Shown in pieces: positions 15,001-26,200 of a DNA stretch of 64,000 nucleotides (the first letter of the stretch is position 1; each line of letters starts with the position of its first letter). The notes under the pieces are model-generated. The model had not been told where the DNA came from, ran no database searches, and saw nothing but the letters and a program-made list of their open reading frames with translations. This DNA comes from Rotaria sordida. Its lineage: Eukaryota; Rotifera; Eurotatoria; Philodinida; Philodinidae. The position numbers and the translations under genes are program-made. The stretch lies in assembly GCA_905250125.1 (NCBI GenBank), contig CAJNOL010000896.1, positions 1 to 64,000 on the forward strand. The letters run 5' to 3'.

Positions 15001-17282
15001 AACGACATCAACAACAACAAGTACAACAACAACAACGACAACGACAACAACAACGACATCAACAACGACATCAACAACAACGACATCAACAACGACAACG
15101 ACAACAACAACAACGACAACGACAACAACGACAACAACAACTACAACAAGAACAACAACAACATCAGCAACAACGACAACAACAACATCAGTAACCACAA
15201 CAACAGCAAGTAGGTCCATGTGTTCAAGGTTTTAATAACTGAGTTCGCGAGCAAACATTTTATGTATCGGGAAGGATCATTTTTTCTGTGAAAGTTACTG
15301 TCAGAATCGCATATCTCACTATTAGAATCGGCTTTTCCAGGAGTTGACATGTTCTGTGGATTGTATTTTTCAAAGTTTGTTAGAAAATGTTTTCCAGGAA
15401 GATCTTTTAGTATACTGAATCAGTTTCACTATTTTCATGTTTCTGAATTATCTAAATATGGTTTTTCTCCAGTCATACTCAGTTGAATTGTCCTCATCGC
15501 ATAATATCGGGCAATATTAGAAGTTTTTTTTTTTTAAGCTTAAGATATGAGACAGGAAGAAAAAGTTCCGTTGAGATCTGACAGAGTGTGAGAATATAGA
15601 GGCTTTTGGCACATACTTCCATTTTTGTTTTGTAATGGGTGTAAGAGAGTGTGGGTATGTTTTCAAAGACTACACCCACACCCCTAGAAACGATTCAGTC
15701 AATAGTAATAATTAAAGACACTTAAGTCCAAGAATGAAACACTATACCAAAACAAATGTCTTTTCTCTCTCTTACTTGGTAGTGGTGTAGTCAGAAAATT
15801 TTTGCAGAGAAGCTCGGCTTTCAGTTTTGTGAATTTTGAGTATAAGTGACTTAATTTCTTCTCGAACCATTCAATGAAAGCAATAAAGAAGTTTAAATAT
15901 ACATGATGAGACTGCCATAATTTTCGTGAATTGCTCTTGATTTCGCTGTATCTGTTCCATATGACTTCTTTCTAATATATGTATCACATTATGTTGTAAT
16001 TGTTCTCTTTTTGATAAACTGCATAGTCCTTGCTGCTAAAATGTGACTGTGACTTCTCAGATGTTAATCCAAGCCTTTCGATTTATCAGATGCTTCTTTC
16101 CAATTTTTATTCGATGATGATCTTAGTACACTGAAATATCGGTAATGATAGTAGTAACTACTATATTTTTCAAGTGAGTATTCTAATAGTGTACGTCCAT
16201 CAACCATTTTGCTAAAAACGATCGGTTTTTGTGCTTTCTTAGATCGAAACTACGCTTAGGTTGAGTAGATAGGTCTTCAAATGAATATTAATATCAATAA
16301 TACTAGAAGATATTCCATTAATTGTCCTTTCTTCAAGTTGTACGTTTTTCTCGTTTAGTGTTAATATTTTGAGATGACTTCATTACAGAAGTTTCAAAAC
16401 ACTCATCATTAGCAAAAGACGATGCACATGAATCAAACAATTCTAAAAGAATATTTTCATCGATACTATCATCATTGTTTGAATGAACTGACTTACTCTT
16501 CTTTTGAGCAGATGGACAAAAATAAGAATCATGAGTTTTTCTTGTGTTATTTTCCATAAATCAACATCCTGTGTTGTCTTTAAGGTTGTAACATTGTGAT
16601 TTAAAATGCGCGTATAAAACGATTAAGAGTTTAAGAGGTCTTATCAAATTAACCATATTTTTGTGTATGCATTTTTGTGGATATATTGCCTTCTCATGTT
16701 TTATACTAATTAATACATTCTTGTTTATTAGAGGTGTCGAAAAGTTAAGGATGTGAGTGTGGATGTAAGCAAAGAGAATACTCACACCCACACCCACACA
16801 CCTCGTAGGAGGGAGAAAGGTTAAGCCTTCTCTAGCCCCTCTCTGAATACGCCACAACTACTTGGAAGTCAAAGTCAGAGTAACTCTAAGCTGGGAATAA
16901 CGAACTTCGGACTCTAAATTCAGTATTTCAACCTGATTTTTATGCAACAAGATATGTTCCCACTCATTTCAGTTAATAGATAAAATAATTTAAAAGTATT
17001 GATTTTCGAATTCTAAACCTAGCCTATATTGTATCTTGAGCTGGTAAGAACTTTCTCTAAAATAATTGTGAAAGAAACTGAAGTTTACTTACCAACCCGT
17101 TACAATGATACTATGCGAAACATGAAGTTTTAAGCTTCACTATAACTCAATCTATTCATTTAGCCACTGCTACGACAACAACCACGGCACCGCCAAATAA
17201 CATACTGTCATGTACAATGTTTACTTTCGTTCATCGGTTTACATTGAATGACTATTTCAAACTATTTCGAATATTTGAATAG
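3029..17282 (+). CDS. single-pass membrane protein with Thr-rich (mucin-like) stalk, 11 exons
   Basis: I assembled this gene from splice sites. Exons: 3029-3181, 6128-6229, 8994-9110, 9147-9284, 9337-9484, 10194-10279, 10615-10745, 10818-10933, 11352-11399, 14637-15209 and 17164-17282. They total 1731 nt, which stays in frame for 576 residues. Residues 1-300 are Ser/Arg/Lys-rich and probably cytoplasmic. A basic RKKR patch precedes one strong membrane segment, about residues 305-329 (AWFICACCICLALVISAIVA and on). After it come about 190 residues of almost pure Thr with Ser, likely an O-glycosylated extracellular stalk, then a short tail. Membrane proteins with a Thr tract are, from memory, common in bdelloids; the function is unknown. 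The donor of exon 5 could shift by a few bases. The last exon runs into satellite DNA, whose sequence supplies the TAG, so an original C-terminal domain may be lost. The start is the first ATG of exon 1; an upstream exon is possible. Confidence 0.6.
3436..3509. repeat. telomere-like palindrome
   Basis: A G-rich tract (GTATGAGTGTGCGGGTGTGG) at about 3434-3453 faces a C-rich tract at 3486-3509 whose complement reads GTATGAGTGGATGGGTGTG. The arms are near matches with a spacer of about 30 bases. It lies in intron 1 of the Thr-rich membrane protein gene. Confidence 0.55.
5281..5350. repeat. telomere-like palindrome, 22-bp arms
   Basis: The left arm 5281-5302 and the complement of the right arm 5329-5350 match at 19 of 22 bases; both are degenerate (TGTGGG)n. 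The 26-base spacer is not telomere-like. This is the cleanest example of the G-tract, spacer, C-tract arrangement that recurs in the window. Confidence 0.7.
11571..12195. repeat. long foldback palindrome I (about 230-bp arms)
   Basis: The left arm 11571-11803 is matched in inverted orientation by the right arm 11966-12195, with scattered mismatches and a central spacer of about 160 bases. Anchors are CAATCAATTCTACTCG at 11581-11596 and its exact complement at 12170-12185. No transposase is seen, so this is probably a foldback or MITE-type non-autonomous DNA element. It sits in the intron between exons 9 and 10 of the Thr-rich protein gene. The outer end of its right arm touches the next palindrome. 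Confidence 0.8.
12193..12794. repeat. long foldback palindrome II (about 218-bp arms)
   Basis: The left arm 12193-12411 pairs with the right arm 12577-12794. Matching blocks include GTTTTTTGAATAACTCAAGAATGC on the left with its complement on the right, and GATGAAATTTTG near the inner ends. The spacer is about 165 bases. It directly abuts palindrome I, giving the order arm I, arm I', arm II, arm II'. No coding capacity is seen. Confidence 0.8.
13206..13649 (-). pseudogene. broken open frame, unknown, acidic C-terminus
   Basis: Reading the minus strand from an ATG at 13649, one frame of 148 codons runs to TAA at 13206, interrupted by three stops (two TGA, one TAG). The rest looks like protein: a Gly/Asp/Arg-rich start, a basic middle with QEISRYKAQLRQWINDIKIG, then a strongly acidic tail (EEEDDDDEIDV). 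I do not recognise the family; an accessory protein of a DNA transposon is possible. It lies inside a large intron of the plus-strand Thr-rich gene. Confidence 0.5.
14641..15205 (+). repeat. ACA/ACG-rich triplet repeat encoding poly-Thr
   Basis: About 565 bases built almost wholly of ACA, ACG, ACT and TCA codons. It contains longer sub-repeats, for example a 24-base unit ACATCAACAACAACAACTACAACG near 14900-15010. It is exon 10 of the membrane protein gene and keeps one open frame throughout (Thr with periodic Ser), so the repeat is probably kept under coding constraint. Copy number is likely variable. Confidence 0.85.
15634..15680. repeat. telomere-like palindrome
   Basis: A G-rich tract with GGGTGTAAGAGAGTGTGGGT (15637-15656) is followed after about 15 bases by CTACACCCACACCCCTAG at about 15669-15686. 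Same G-tract, spacer, C-tract order as elsewhere. Confidence 0.5.
15800..16557 (-). pseudogene. decayed TTF/ZMYM-type hAT transposase fragment
   Basis: The first intact piece starts at 16557 (MENNTRKTHDSYFC) and stops at 16333. Downstream, around 16215-15805, one minus-strand frame carries LLEYSLEKYSSYYYHYRYFS, then NWKEASDKSKGLD, a stop, and HLRSHSHILAARTMQF. This is the layout of the TTF-type zinc-finger region that begins many hAT-like transposases: a LEYS..KDAAFC..CRxF motif, then W+..A..KGF..H..S.SH. The cysteines expected in the first motif are replaced by Tyr, and two stops interrupt the frame, so it is not functional. The catalytic domain is absent. It lies in the intron between exons 10 and 11 of the plus-strand Thr-rich gene. 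Confidence 0.55.
16746..16803. repeat. telomere-like palindrome
   Basis: The G-rich tract GGATGTGAGTGTGGATGT (16750-16767) is followed, 13 bases later, by a C-rich tract (16781-16803) with two exact CACACCC units and CACACACC. Degenerate TGTGGG in head-to-head order. Confidence 0.6.
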
Positions 17283-20200
17283 AACCTTTGTTCTGATTGC
17301 TCATGCATTATGTCATCATTATGTAAAACAACAACTGTGTTAGTTTTCTATCGTCGCTCATGTAATTGAATCGATGTTTACTTTAAAATGTTCAGGTATC
17401 ATTATATCATTCATCAAAAGATCTACGATTCTAAATTCACAGTACGTTAGCAGATATCTGAACGGATTAGTACTTGTGATTATTATTATTCCTCGTTATT
17501 GTTCAGTGCATTTCTAGACATATCCCATTACTTTGATACAACCAATACACGAACAGAGCTCTTGTGGTGACTATTTAGTTATTACCTTTTCGGTGATACT
17601 ATTTGTCACTCGAATGAATTATTGAAACAAAGCAAGATAGTCGGATAGAATCTTTTGGTTTAGCTCAATTCATTTGTCAAGACCCCTTTCCCGATTTATT
17701 CAAGAGGCATACTTCTTTTCTAAATTAGTGATATTGTTGAACGCAATCTTAGTCATAATAATTCATTTATCAAAACGATTCTCCTGATGTGATCGAAAGC
17801 CATACTTTACTTCGAAATGAGTGATACACTTGAATAGAACCCTTATTATACTAAATCATTTGTCAAGAGGTCTTTGGTGATGTGATCTAATGACATACTT
17901 CTCTTTGAAATGAGCGATGCAATTGAATGAAACCTTTCTTATAAGGATTTATTTATCAAGAGACCTTTAGTGAAGTCATCGAGTGCTATACTTTACTTCG
18001 AGATGAGCGATATAATTGAATGGGATCCTACTCAAAGCGATTCACTGGTCAAGAAACCTTTGTTGATGTGATTGGGTGGCAGATTTCGCTACGAAGTTGC
18101 CGATATACTTGAATGGAACCCTAGTCATAACGAGTCACTTATCAAGAAATCTTTGCTAATATGATCGAATGACAGACTTCGCTACGAAGTTAACGATACA
18201 TTTGAATGGAACCCTAGTCATAACGATTCATTTGTCAAGAAATCTTTGCTGAGGTGATCAAGTACATACTTTGCTTCGAACTGAATAATGCACTTGAATT
18301 GAATCCTGGTTATAAGAATTCATGTGTCAAGATACATTTGTTAACATGATTGAGTGATAAACTTTGCTTCGAACTGAGCAATACACTTGAATGGAATCAT
18401 AGTCATAACGATTCATTTATCAAGAAATCTTTGCTGATGTGATCAAGTACATACTTTGCTTCGAACTGAACGATGTACTTGAATGGAATCCTACTCAGAA
18501 TGATTCACTTTTCAAGACGTCTCTTGTTGATTTGATCGGGTGGCAAACTTTTCTACGAAGTTAACGACATACTTAGATAGAATTCTACTCAGAACAATTC
18601 ACTTTTCAAGAAATCGTTGTTGATTTGATTGAGTGACAGACTTTTCTACAAAGTTAACGATATACTTGAATGGGACCTTTCTAAGAACGATACACTGTTC
18701 AAGAAATCGTTGCTGATGTGATCTAGTGGCAGACTTCGCTTCGAAGTGAGCGATGTAATTGAATACAGTCATCTTTAGAATCATTCGTTTACTGTTGTAA
18801 CTTTGATCATCTGATTTTGTGTTAATTTTGTTTTGAAGTAAATGTCATATTTATACGTTGTATTTGTTAGCAGCAGTCATTTAACACGTACACTGTCACC
18901 TATTAGTATGGCGACATAATTCGTGTAGAAATAAGTGATGTACTAGAATAAAAATATAATTAGAATGATTCGTTTCGTCCAAAGGTCTTTTCTGATGTGA
19001 TTGTGTGACATATTTCACTTCTAAATGAAGGATATACCTGAATTCAGTCCTAGTTATAATTATGTATATGTCCATTGATCTTTACTGATGTTATAGAAGT
19101 ACACAGTTTGTTTTGAAGTGACTGATATATTTGAACACAGTTATTTTAAAACTGATACATCTATCATGTATCTTCTACCAGTGCATGTAACGTTTAGTAT
19201 TTTAGTTAAACAGGGTCATATTTGAATCGAATCTTTGTTGAGCTTGAACAACTTTTAGGATTCCTCACAAACGAAGCTCCATGTGAATATTGTTTTCTGT
19301 CTACCATTATTCTTGAATGGAAGGCTAATAATCGAAATTCGTATATCCAACGACCTTTGCTTACAGAATTGAATGGCATACTTAGCCACGACACGAGCGA
19401 TATAAATGAATGACATCATTATTATAAGTATTCATTTATCGAGAGACCTTTAGTCATGTCATCACGTGGAAAACTTCGATACGAAATGATCAATACACAT
19501 GTATAGAACACTGTTTATAACAATTCATTTATCCAGAGATTATTATTGTTGTAATCGAGCGACATCCTTTGCATGGAAGTGAGCAATACACTTAAATAGA
19601 GCATTAATACTAGAAATTCAATTTTCAAGAGATCTTTTATGATGTCATCAAAACATCTCCTTCACTTCCAAGTGTGCGATACATTTGCATGAAACTATAA
19701 TTATAAGCATTCACTTATCGAAAGGCCTTTGTTGATACAATCGAGTGATATGTTCCGCTATGAAATGAATGATACAGTTGAATGAAGTTCTTGTTATAGC
19801 AATTTATTTTTCGAGAGATCTTAGCTGACATAATCGAGTGACACACCTGTTACGACGTGAGCAAAATACTCCAATAGAACCTTTGTTCTAAAAATTCAAT
19901 TGTCATCAGATCTTTCTTAACGAGATCAAGTGCCAAACATCGCTTCCAAATGAGCCGTCAGGTTGAATGGAACTCTGATTATAGGAATTCATCTATTCAC
20001 AGATGTTTCTTGATATCATTGACCAACTTTCTTCACTTGGAAGTGTGCATAAAAATTTAATGAAATCCTTATTATACCAATCCATTTTTCAAGAGATCTC
20101 TCTGATTGCGATGTAGTGTGACACTTCGTTAAAAGGTCAGTGAAATCGTTGAATCGAACTCTGGTTATAGCAATTCATTTTCCAGAAACTTCGCCAGTGT

Positions 20201-23200
20201 GAATCTGTGGCACGTTCCGCTATGAAGTCAGTGAAACACTCGAATCGAACTCTGGTTATAGCAATTCATTTATCCAGAGCCTTTCTTAATGTAAACTTGT
20301 AACGTATTCCATTACGAAGTCAGTGAAATACTTCAACCAAGCTCTGGTTAAAACAATTCATTTGTCCAGAAACCTTGCTAATCTAAACTTGTGACGCATT
20401 TCGCTACGAAGCCGATAAAACACTTGAATCGAACTCTACTTATACCGATTCATTTTCCCACAACCTTTCTCAAAGTAAACTTGTAACAGGTTTCACTATG
20501 AAGTCAGTGAAACACTTGAATCAAACTCTGGTTATAGCAATTCATTTTCTCCGAAACTTTCCAATGGTAAACATGTCACGCGTTCGGCTACGAAGTCATT
20601 GATACATTGGAATGGAAGGCTGTTTATAAAGATTCCTTTATCGACAGATCTTTCCTGATAAACTCAAGTGTCAAACATCGCTTCTCAGTAAGCGATCCAG
20701 TTGAACTGAACCATAATTCTACTAATTTAGCTATCTACAGATGTTTCATGATACCATCAAACAACTTCCTTCATTTAGAAGTCAACACGAAAATTAAATG
20801 GGGCCCTACTTATGTCAATCCATGTTTCAAGAGGCCTCTCCTGTTGCAATATAGTGCCGCACTTTGCTAAGAAGTCAGTGAAACACTTGAATCGAACTAT
20901 GGTTATAGCAATTCATTTTTCCAGAAACTTCGTCAGCGTAAGCTTTAACGTGTTCCTCTACGAAGTCAGCAAAACACTTGAATCGAACTCTGGTTATAGC
21001 AATTCATTTTTTCAGAAACTTCGCCACTGTAAACTTGTGACGCATTTCACTACGAAGTCAGCAAAACACTTGAATCGAGCTCTGGTTAAAGCAATTCACT
21101 TGTCCAGAAACTTTGTCAATGTAAACTTGTGACGCATTTCGGTACGAAGTTAGTGAAACATTTGAATCGAGTTCTGCTTATAGCAATTCACTTTTCCACG
21201 AATCTTCCCAAAGTAAACTTGTGACGCATTTCGGTACGAAGTTAGTGAAACATTTGAATGAAACTGTGGTTATAGCAATTCATTTTTCTAGAAACTTTGT
21301 TAGAATAAACTTTTCATGCGTTTCGCTACGAAGTCAGTGATACACTTGAATGGAGGGCTTCTTATGATAATTCGTTTATCGAAGAATCTATTTTGATGAG
21401 CTCAAGTGCCATCCTTCGCTTTCTAGTGAGAGATTCATTTGAATGGAACCCTGTTTATACTAATTCATTTAACCAAAAATGTTTTCTGATATCATCGAAC
21501 AACTTTCTTCACTTGGAAGTGAGTGCAAAAATTAAATGGAGGTCTTTTTATACTAATTCATTTTTCTAGAGATCTCTCATGTGGTGATGCAGTGCCACAC
21601 TTTGCTAAGAAGTCAGTGAAACGCTTGAATCGAACTCTACTTATACCAATTCACTTTTTCAGAAACTTTCCCAAAGTAAACTTCCACGTGTTCCACTAAG
21701 GGGTCAGTAAAATACTTGAATCGAGCTCTGGTCAAAGCAATTCATTTTCTCAGAAACTTTGCCAATGTAAACTTATCATACGTTCCACTACGAAGTCAGT
21801 GATACACTTGAATGAAAGACTGATTATGAAAATTCGCTTATCAACAGATTTTTCCTGATATAATCGCGTGGCACACATCGCTACGATGTGAGCGAAATAC
21901 TTGCATAGAACCCTTGTTATCTCGATTCAATTGTCAAGCGATCTATTTTTCTCAAATACAGCGCCATATTTTGTTTGAAAACGAGCGATCAAGATGCATG
22001 AAACCTTGCTCATTGGAATTCATGTTTGATGAGATCTTTCTGTATATGATCAAATGATTCGCTTCATTTCGAAGAGAGCGAAACATTTAAATGTAACTCT
22101 GGTTATGGCTATTCATTTTTCGAGAGATCTTTCCTGATCTGAGCGGCTGTAATACATTCCTACAACATGAGCAAAATCTTAGAATCGAACCCTACTTATA
22201 AGAATTCATTTATCAACAAATCTTTGCTGATATGAACGTGTTACATACCTCGCTCAGAACTAAGCCACATACTTGAATCAAATTCTTGTTGTACCTATTC
22301 AATTACCAACTGATCTCACTATATGAAATCAACTACAATACTTCGCTTCAAGCAGAAAGATGCATTTGAATGGAACGCTTATTATTGGACTTCGTTTATT
22401 TAGAGATATTTCCTGATAAAATCGGATCACTTCCTTCACACGAAAGTAGATGAAAGATTTGAATGAAACCGTAGTTATACCAATTCATTTTTCCAACGAT
22501 CTCTTCTCTTGTATTTGAGTGATATACTTCGTTACGAAGTTTGTCACACACTTGAAAATAACCCTGGTTATCGTTATTTGTTTTTCTCAACACCTTCTCT
22601 GCTTTGATCGAGTGCGACACCTTGCTCAGATGTGAACAAAATATTAGAATGGAGTCCTTATTATAACGATTCATTTTTCAAAGGAACTTTGCTGCTGGAA
22701 TCCAGCAATACATTTGCCTACGCAATCGCGGATATATTTGAATGGAAATTTACTGATAGCAATTCATTTTTTAAAAGAACTGTGCTGATGGAATCCAGCA
22801 ATACATTTGCCTACGCAATCGCGGATATATTTGAATGCAAATTTACTGATAGCAATTCATTTTTCAAAAGAACTTTGGTTATGTAATCTGGTGATAGATT
22901 TGGTTACGAAGTCAGTAACGTACATGAATGAAACCGTACTCATAGGAATTCATTGTTCAAGAGACCTTTCAAAATGTATTTTGGTCACATATTACGTTAC
23001 AAATCTAGTGATATATTTGAATGTAACCATCCTTAAAGCAATTCATTTTTCAAGAGAACATCGCTGATACAATCTAATGGCACATTTCGTTACGCAGTCA
23101 GACATACACTTGAATGCAGTCGTACTTATAGCAATTCATTTTTCTAGAGAACTTTGCATGTGTGATCTAGTGACATATAATGCTACAAAGTCAGTAATCC

Positions 23201-26200
23201 ACTCGAATGGAACAGTGGTTATACCAATTCATTTTCCAGCAGACTTTTTCTGATTTAATAATCTCGCACACCGCTTCGATGCTAGCGAAATACTGCGATG
23301 GAACCCTTTTTAACACAATTCATTTTTCAAGATACCCATACAAATGTAATATAATCAAATATTATGCTGCCAAGTCAGTGATACCTTTGAATGCAATCAT
23401 GGTTAAAGCAATTCATTTTTCAAGAGAACTTTACTGATGTCATTTAATGGCACATTTGGCTACGCACTTAGGCATACATTTGAATGTAATCGTCTTTATA
23501 GAAATTCATTTTCTCCAATGAACCTTGTTACTTTAATCTAATGACGTGTAACGTACCAAGTCAGTGATCCACTTGAATGCAACCTTACTTAAAACAATTC
23601 ATTTTTCGAGAGACTATTTGTAATGAAATCTAGTGCTACATTGTCGAACGCATTCAGTCATACACTCGAATGGAACTCTTCTAAAAACAATTCATTTTTC
23701 AACAGACCATTTCCTGAATGAATCGATTGACACTCGTTACGATGATGTGAGCGAAATATTCGAATTGGATCCTTGTAAGAACAATATATTTATTGAGAGG
23801 TCTTTTGTTATGTAATCCATTGCCATACCTTGTTTAGAAGTCCGCAATACCGTAGAATCGAACACTTGTTATAAGAATTCAATTGTAAATAAATGTTACT
23901 TTATGGAGTCGAAGGGGGAATTTCGTTCCGATGTGAGCGATACACTTGAATAGAACTCTAATTATAAAAATTCATTGATCAAGACACTGTTCTGATATGA
24001 TTGAATGATATTCTTCACTCGCAAGTGACTGATACAATTGAATGGAACACTGATTGTAGCAATTCAATTTTTGAGAGCCCTTGGCTAATATAATCTAGCT
24101 ACAAATTTCGCTATGATGTCAGTGATACAATTGAATGGAATCCTGGTAATGGCTATTCATTTTTTGAGAGATGTTTGCTAACACATTGTAGTGACACATA
24201 TCGCTTCCAAGTCAGTGATACACTCGAATATAATCCTACTTATAACCATTCATTTGTTGAGAGACCTCTGTTGATGTGATCTAATGGCAAATTTCGATAC
24301 ACAGTGAATTATACAGTTGAATGGAACTCTAATTATAAGAATTCATTATTCGACGGACCTTTCGTCGTGTTATTCAGGCACTCATTTCGGTACGATGTCA
24401 GTGGTACACTTGAATAGACTCCTGATTATAGCAATTCATTTTTCGTGAGATCTTTGCTAATCTAATCTAGTGATACATTTCACTACGAAGTCAGTTATAC
24501 ACTTGAATCGAGCCATATTTATAACAGTTCATGAATAGAGAAGCCTTTGCTGTTGTAATTCTGTGACACACATCGTCCTATGTGAGTGAAACATTTGGAT
24601 GAAACCATTGTTAGAACCATTCATTAACAGAGAGATCTAAGCTCATATAGCCAAGAGGCATACTTTGCTTGGAAGGAATTCATAGACTTGAATGAAATCC
24701 TTGTGGTAACAATTCAATTGGCAACAGAACTTTCCTTATGAAGTGAAGTGGCGCAATCTGTTTGAAAGTGAACAATACAGCAGAATGGCATTCTCTTTAT
24801 AAGAATCCATTCATCCCGAGATCTTCGCTGATATCATGGAATGAATTGTTTCACTAAAAAGTTAGTGATAGATTTGAATGGAACTGTAATTGTAAGAATT
24901 CACTTTTATACAGACTTTTCCTAATGTAATAGAGTGATGCAAGGGGTAGCATGTAAAGAAAATAGTCGAATACAAACCTATTTCATAGAATTCATTTTTA
25001 CAGAGATCTTTTATCTAGTATTCTAGTGACATATTTCGCTACGTAGTCATGGATACACTTGAATAGAGCTATACTTGTAGGAATTCACTTTTAGGCAGAC
25101 TTTTTTCTAATGTAATAGAGTGATGCAAGGATATCATGTAAAGGAAATAGTCGAATACAACCCTCGTTCATAGAATTCATTTTTACAGAGATCTTTTCTC
25201 AGGTAATTTAGTGACATGTTTCACGAGGTAGTCAGAGATACATTTGAATGGAACTCTTATTAGAAGAATTCAATTTTTGGCAGAGTTTTACTAATGTAAT
25301 AGACTTATACACAAGATATCATGCAAGAAAAATAATTGAATACAACCCTGCTTCATAGAATTCATTTTTACAGAGATTTTTCTTCTTATAATCTACTGAT
25401 ATGTTTCGCCATCAAGTCAAGAACACACCTGAATGCAACCCTTATTAGAACAGTTCATTTTTTCGAAAGATGTTCGCTCTATAATCTCATCACACATAAC
25501 AGTGCGACTTGACCGAAATAATCGATGAAGAGTTTTGTTACAACAATTCATTTATCGCGAGATCTTTGGCGATCCAGTCTAGTGACAAACTACCATTGGC
25601 AGTAACCCATGCACTTGAATGTAACCCTTGTTATAATATTTCAGTCACCAAGTAATCAGAGCCGATCAAATGAAATGCTACAAATCGCATGTGAATGAGC
25701 GTTACACTTGAACGAAACTATAATTATAAGTATTCACTTATGAAAAGTTCTTTGTCGATATGATGAAATGGCATGCTTCACATGGAAGCGAGTAATACAT
25801 TTGCATGGCAGTCTGATGATAGTGATTCACTTTCGTAGCGAATGTTGTAAATGTAATCTAACGACACATTTTGGAACCAAGTGAGTAATACTCTTGAAAA
25901 GAACCTTACTTACATGAATTCATTTTTCAAAAAATCACTGCGGATATGAACAGTTTACTGGCTTTACTTGGAAGTGACTGATATACTTGAACGGAGCTCT
26001 GCTTATATGCGTTCATTTTTCAAGAGATATTTCTGATATAATCCAGTGATGAATGCCGATGCGATGTGAGCAAAATACTCGACAGAAATCCTTGTTATGA
26101 AAGTTCGTTTATCGAGAGATTTTTACTGTTATAATTTAGTGCCACACTTGGCTTAAAAGTAAGTTGGAGACCTGAATGAAACCTTTGTAATAAAAATTCA

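Noticed and set aside
14632..15219. Poly-Val/Asp open frame on the minus strand
   Set aside because: It is the reverse reading of the ACA/ACG repeat; the plus-strand Thr frame joins in phase with a transmembrane exon.
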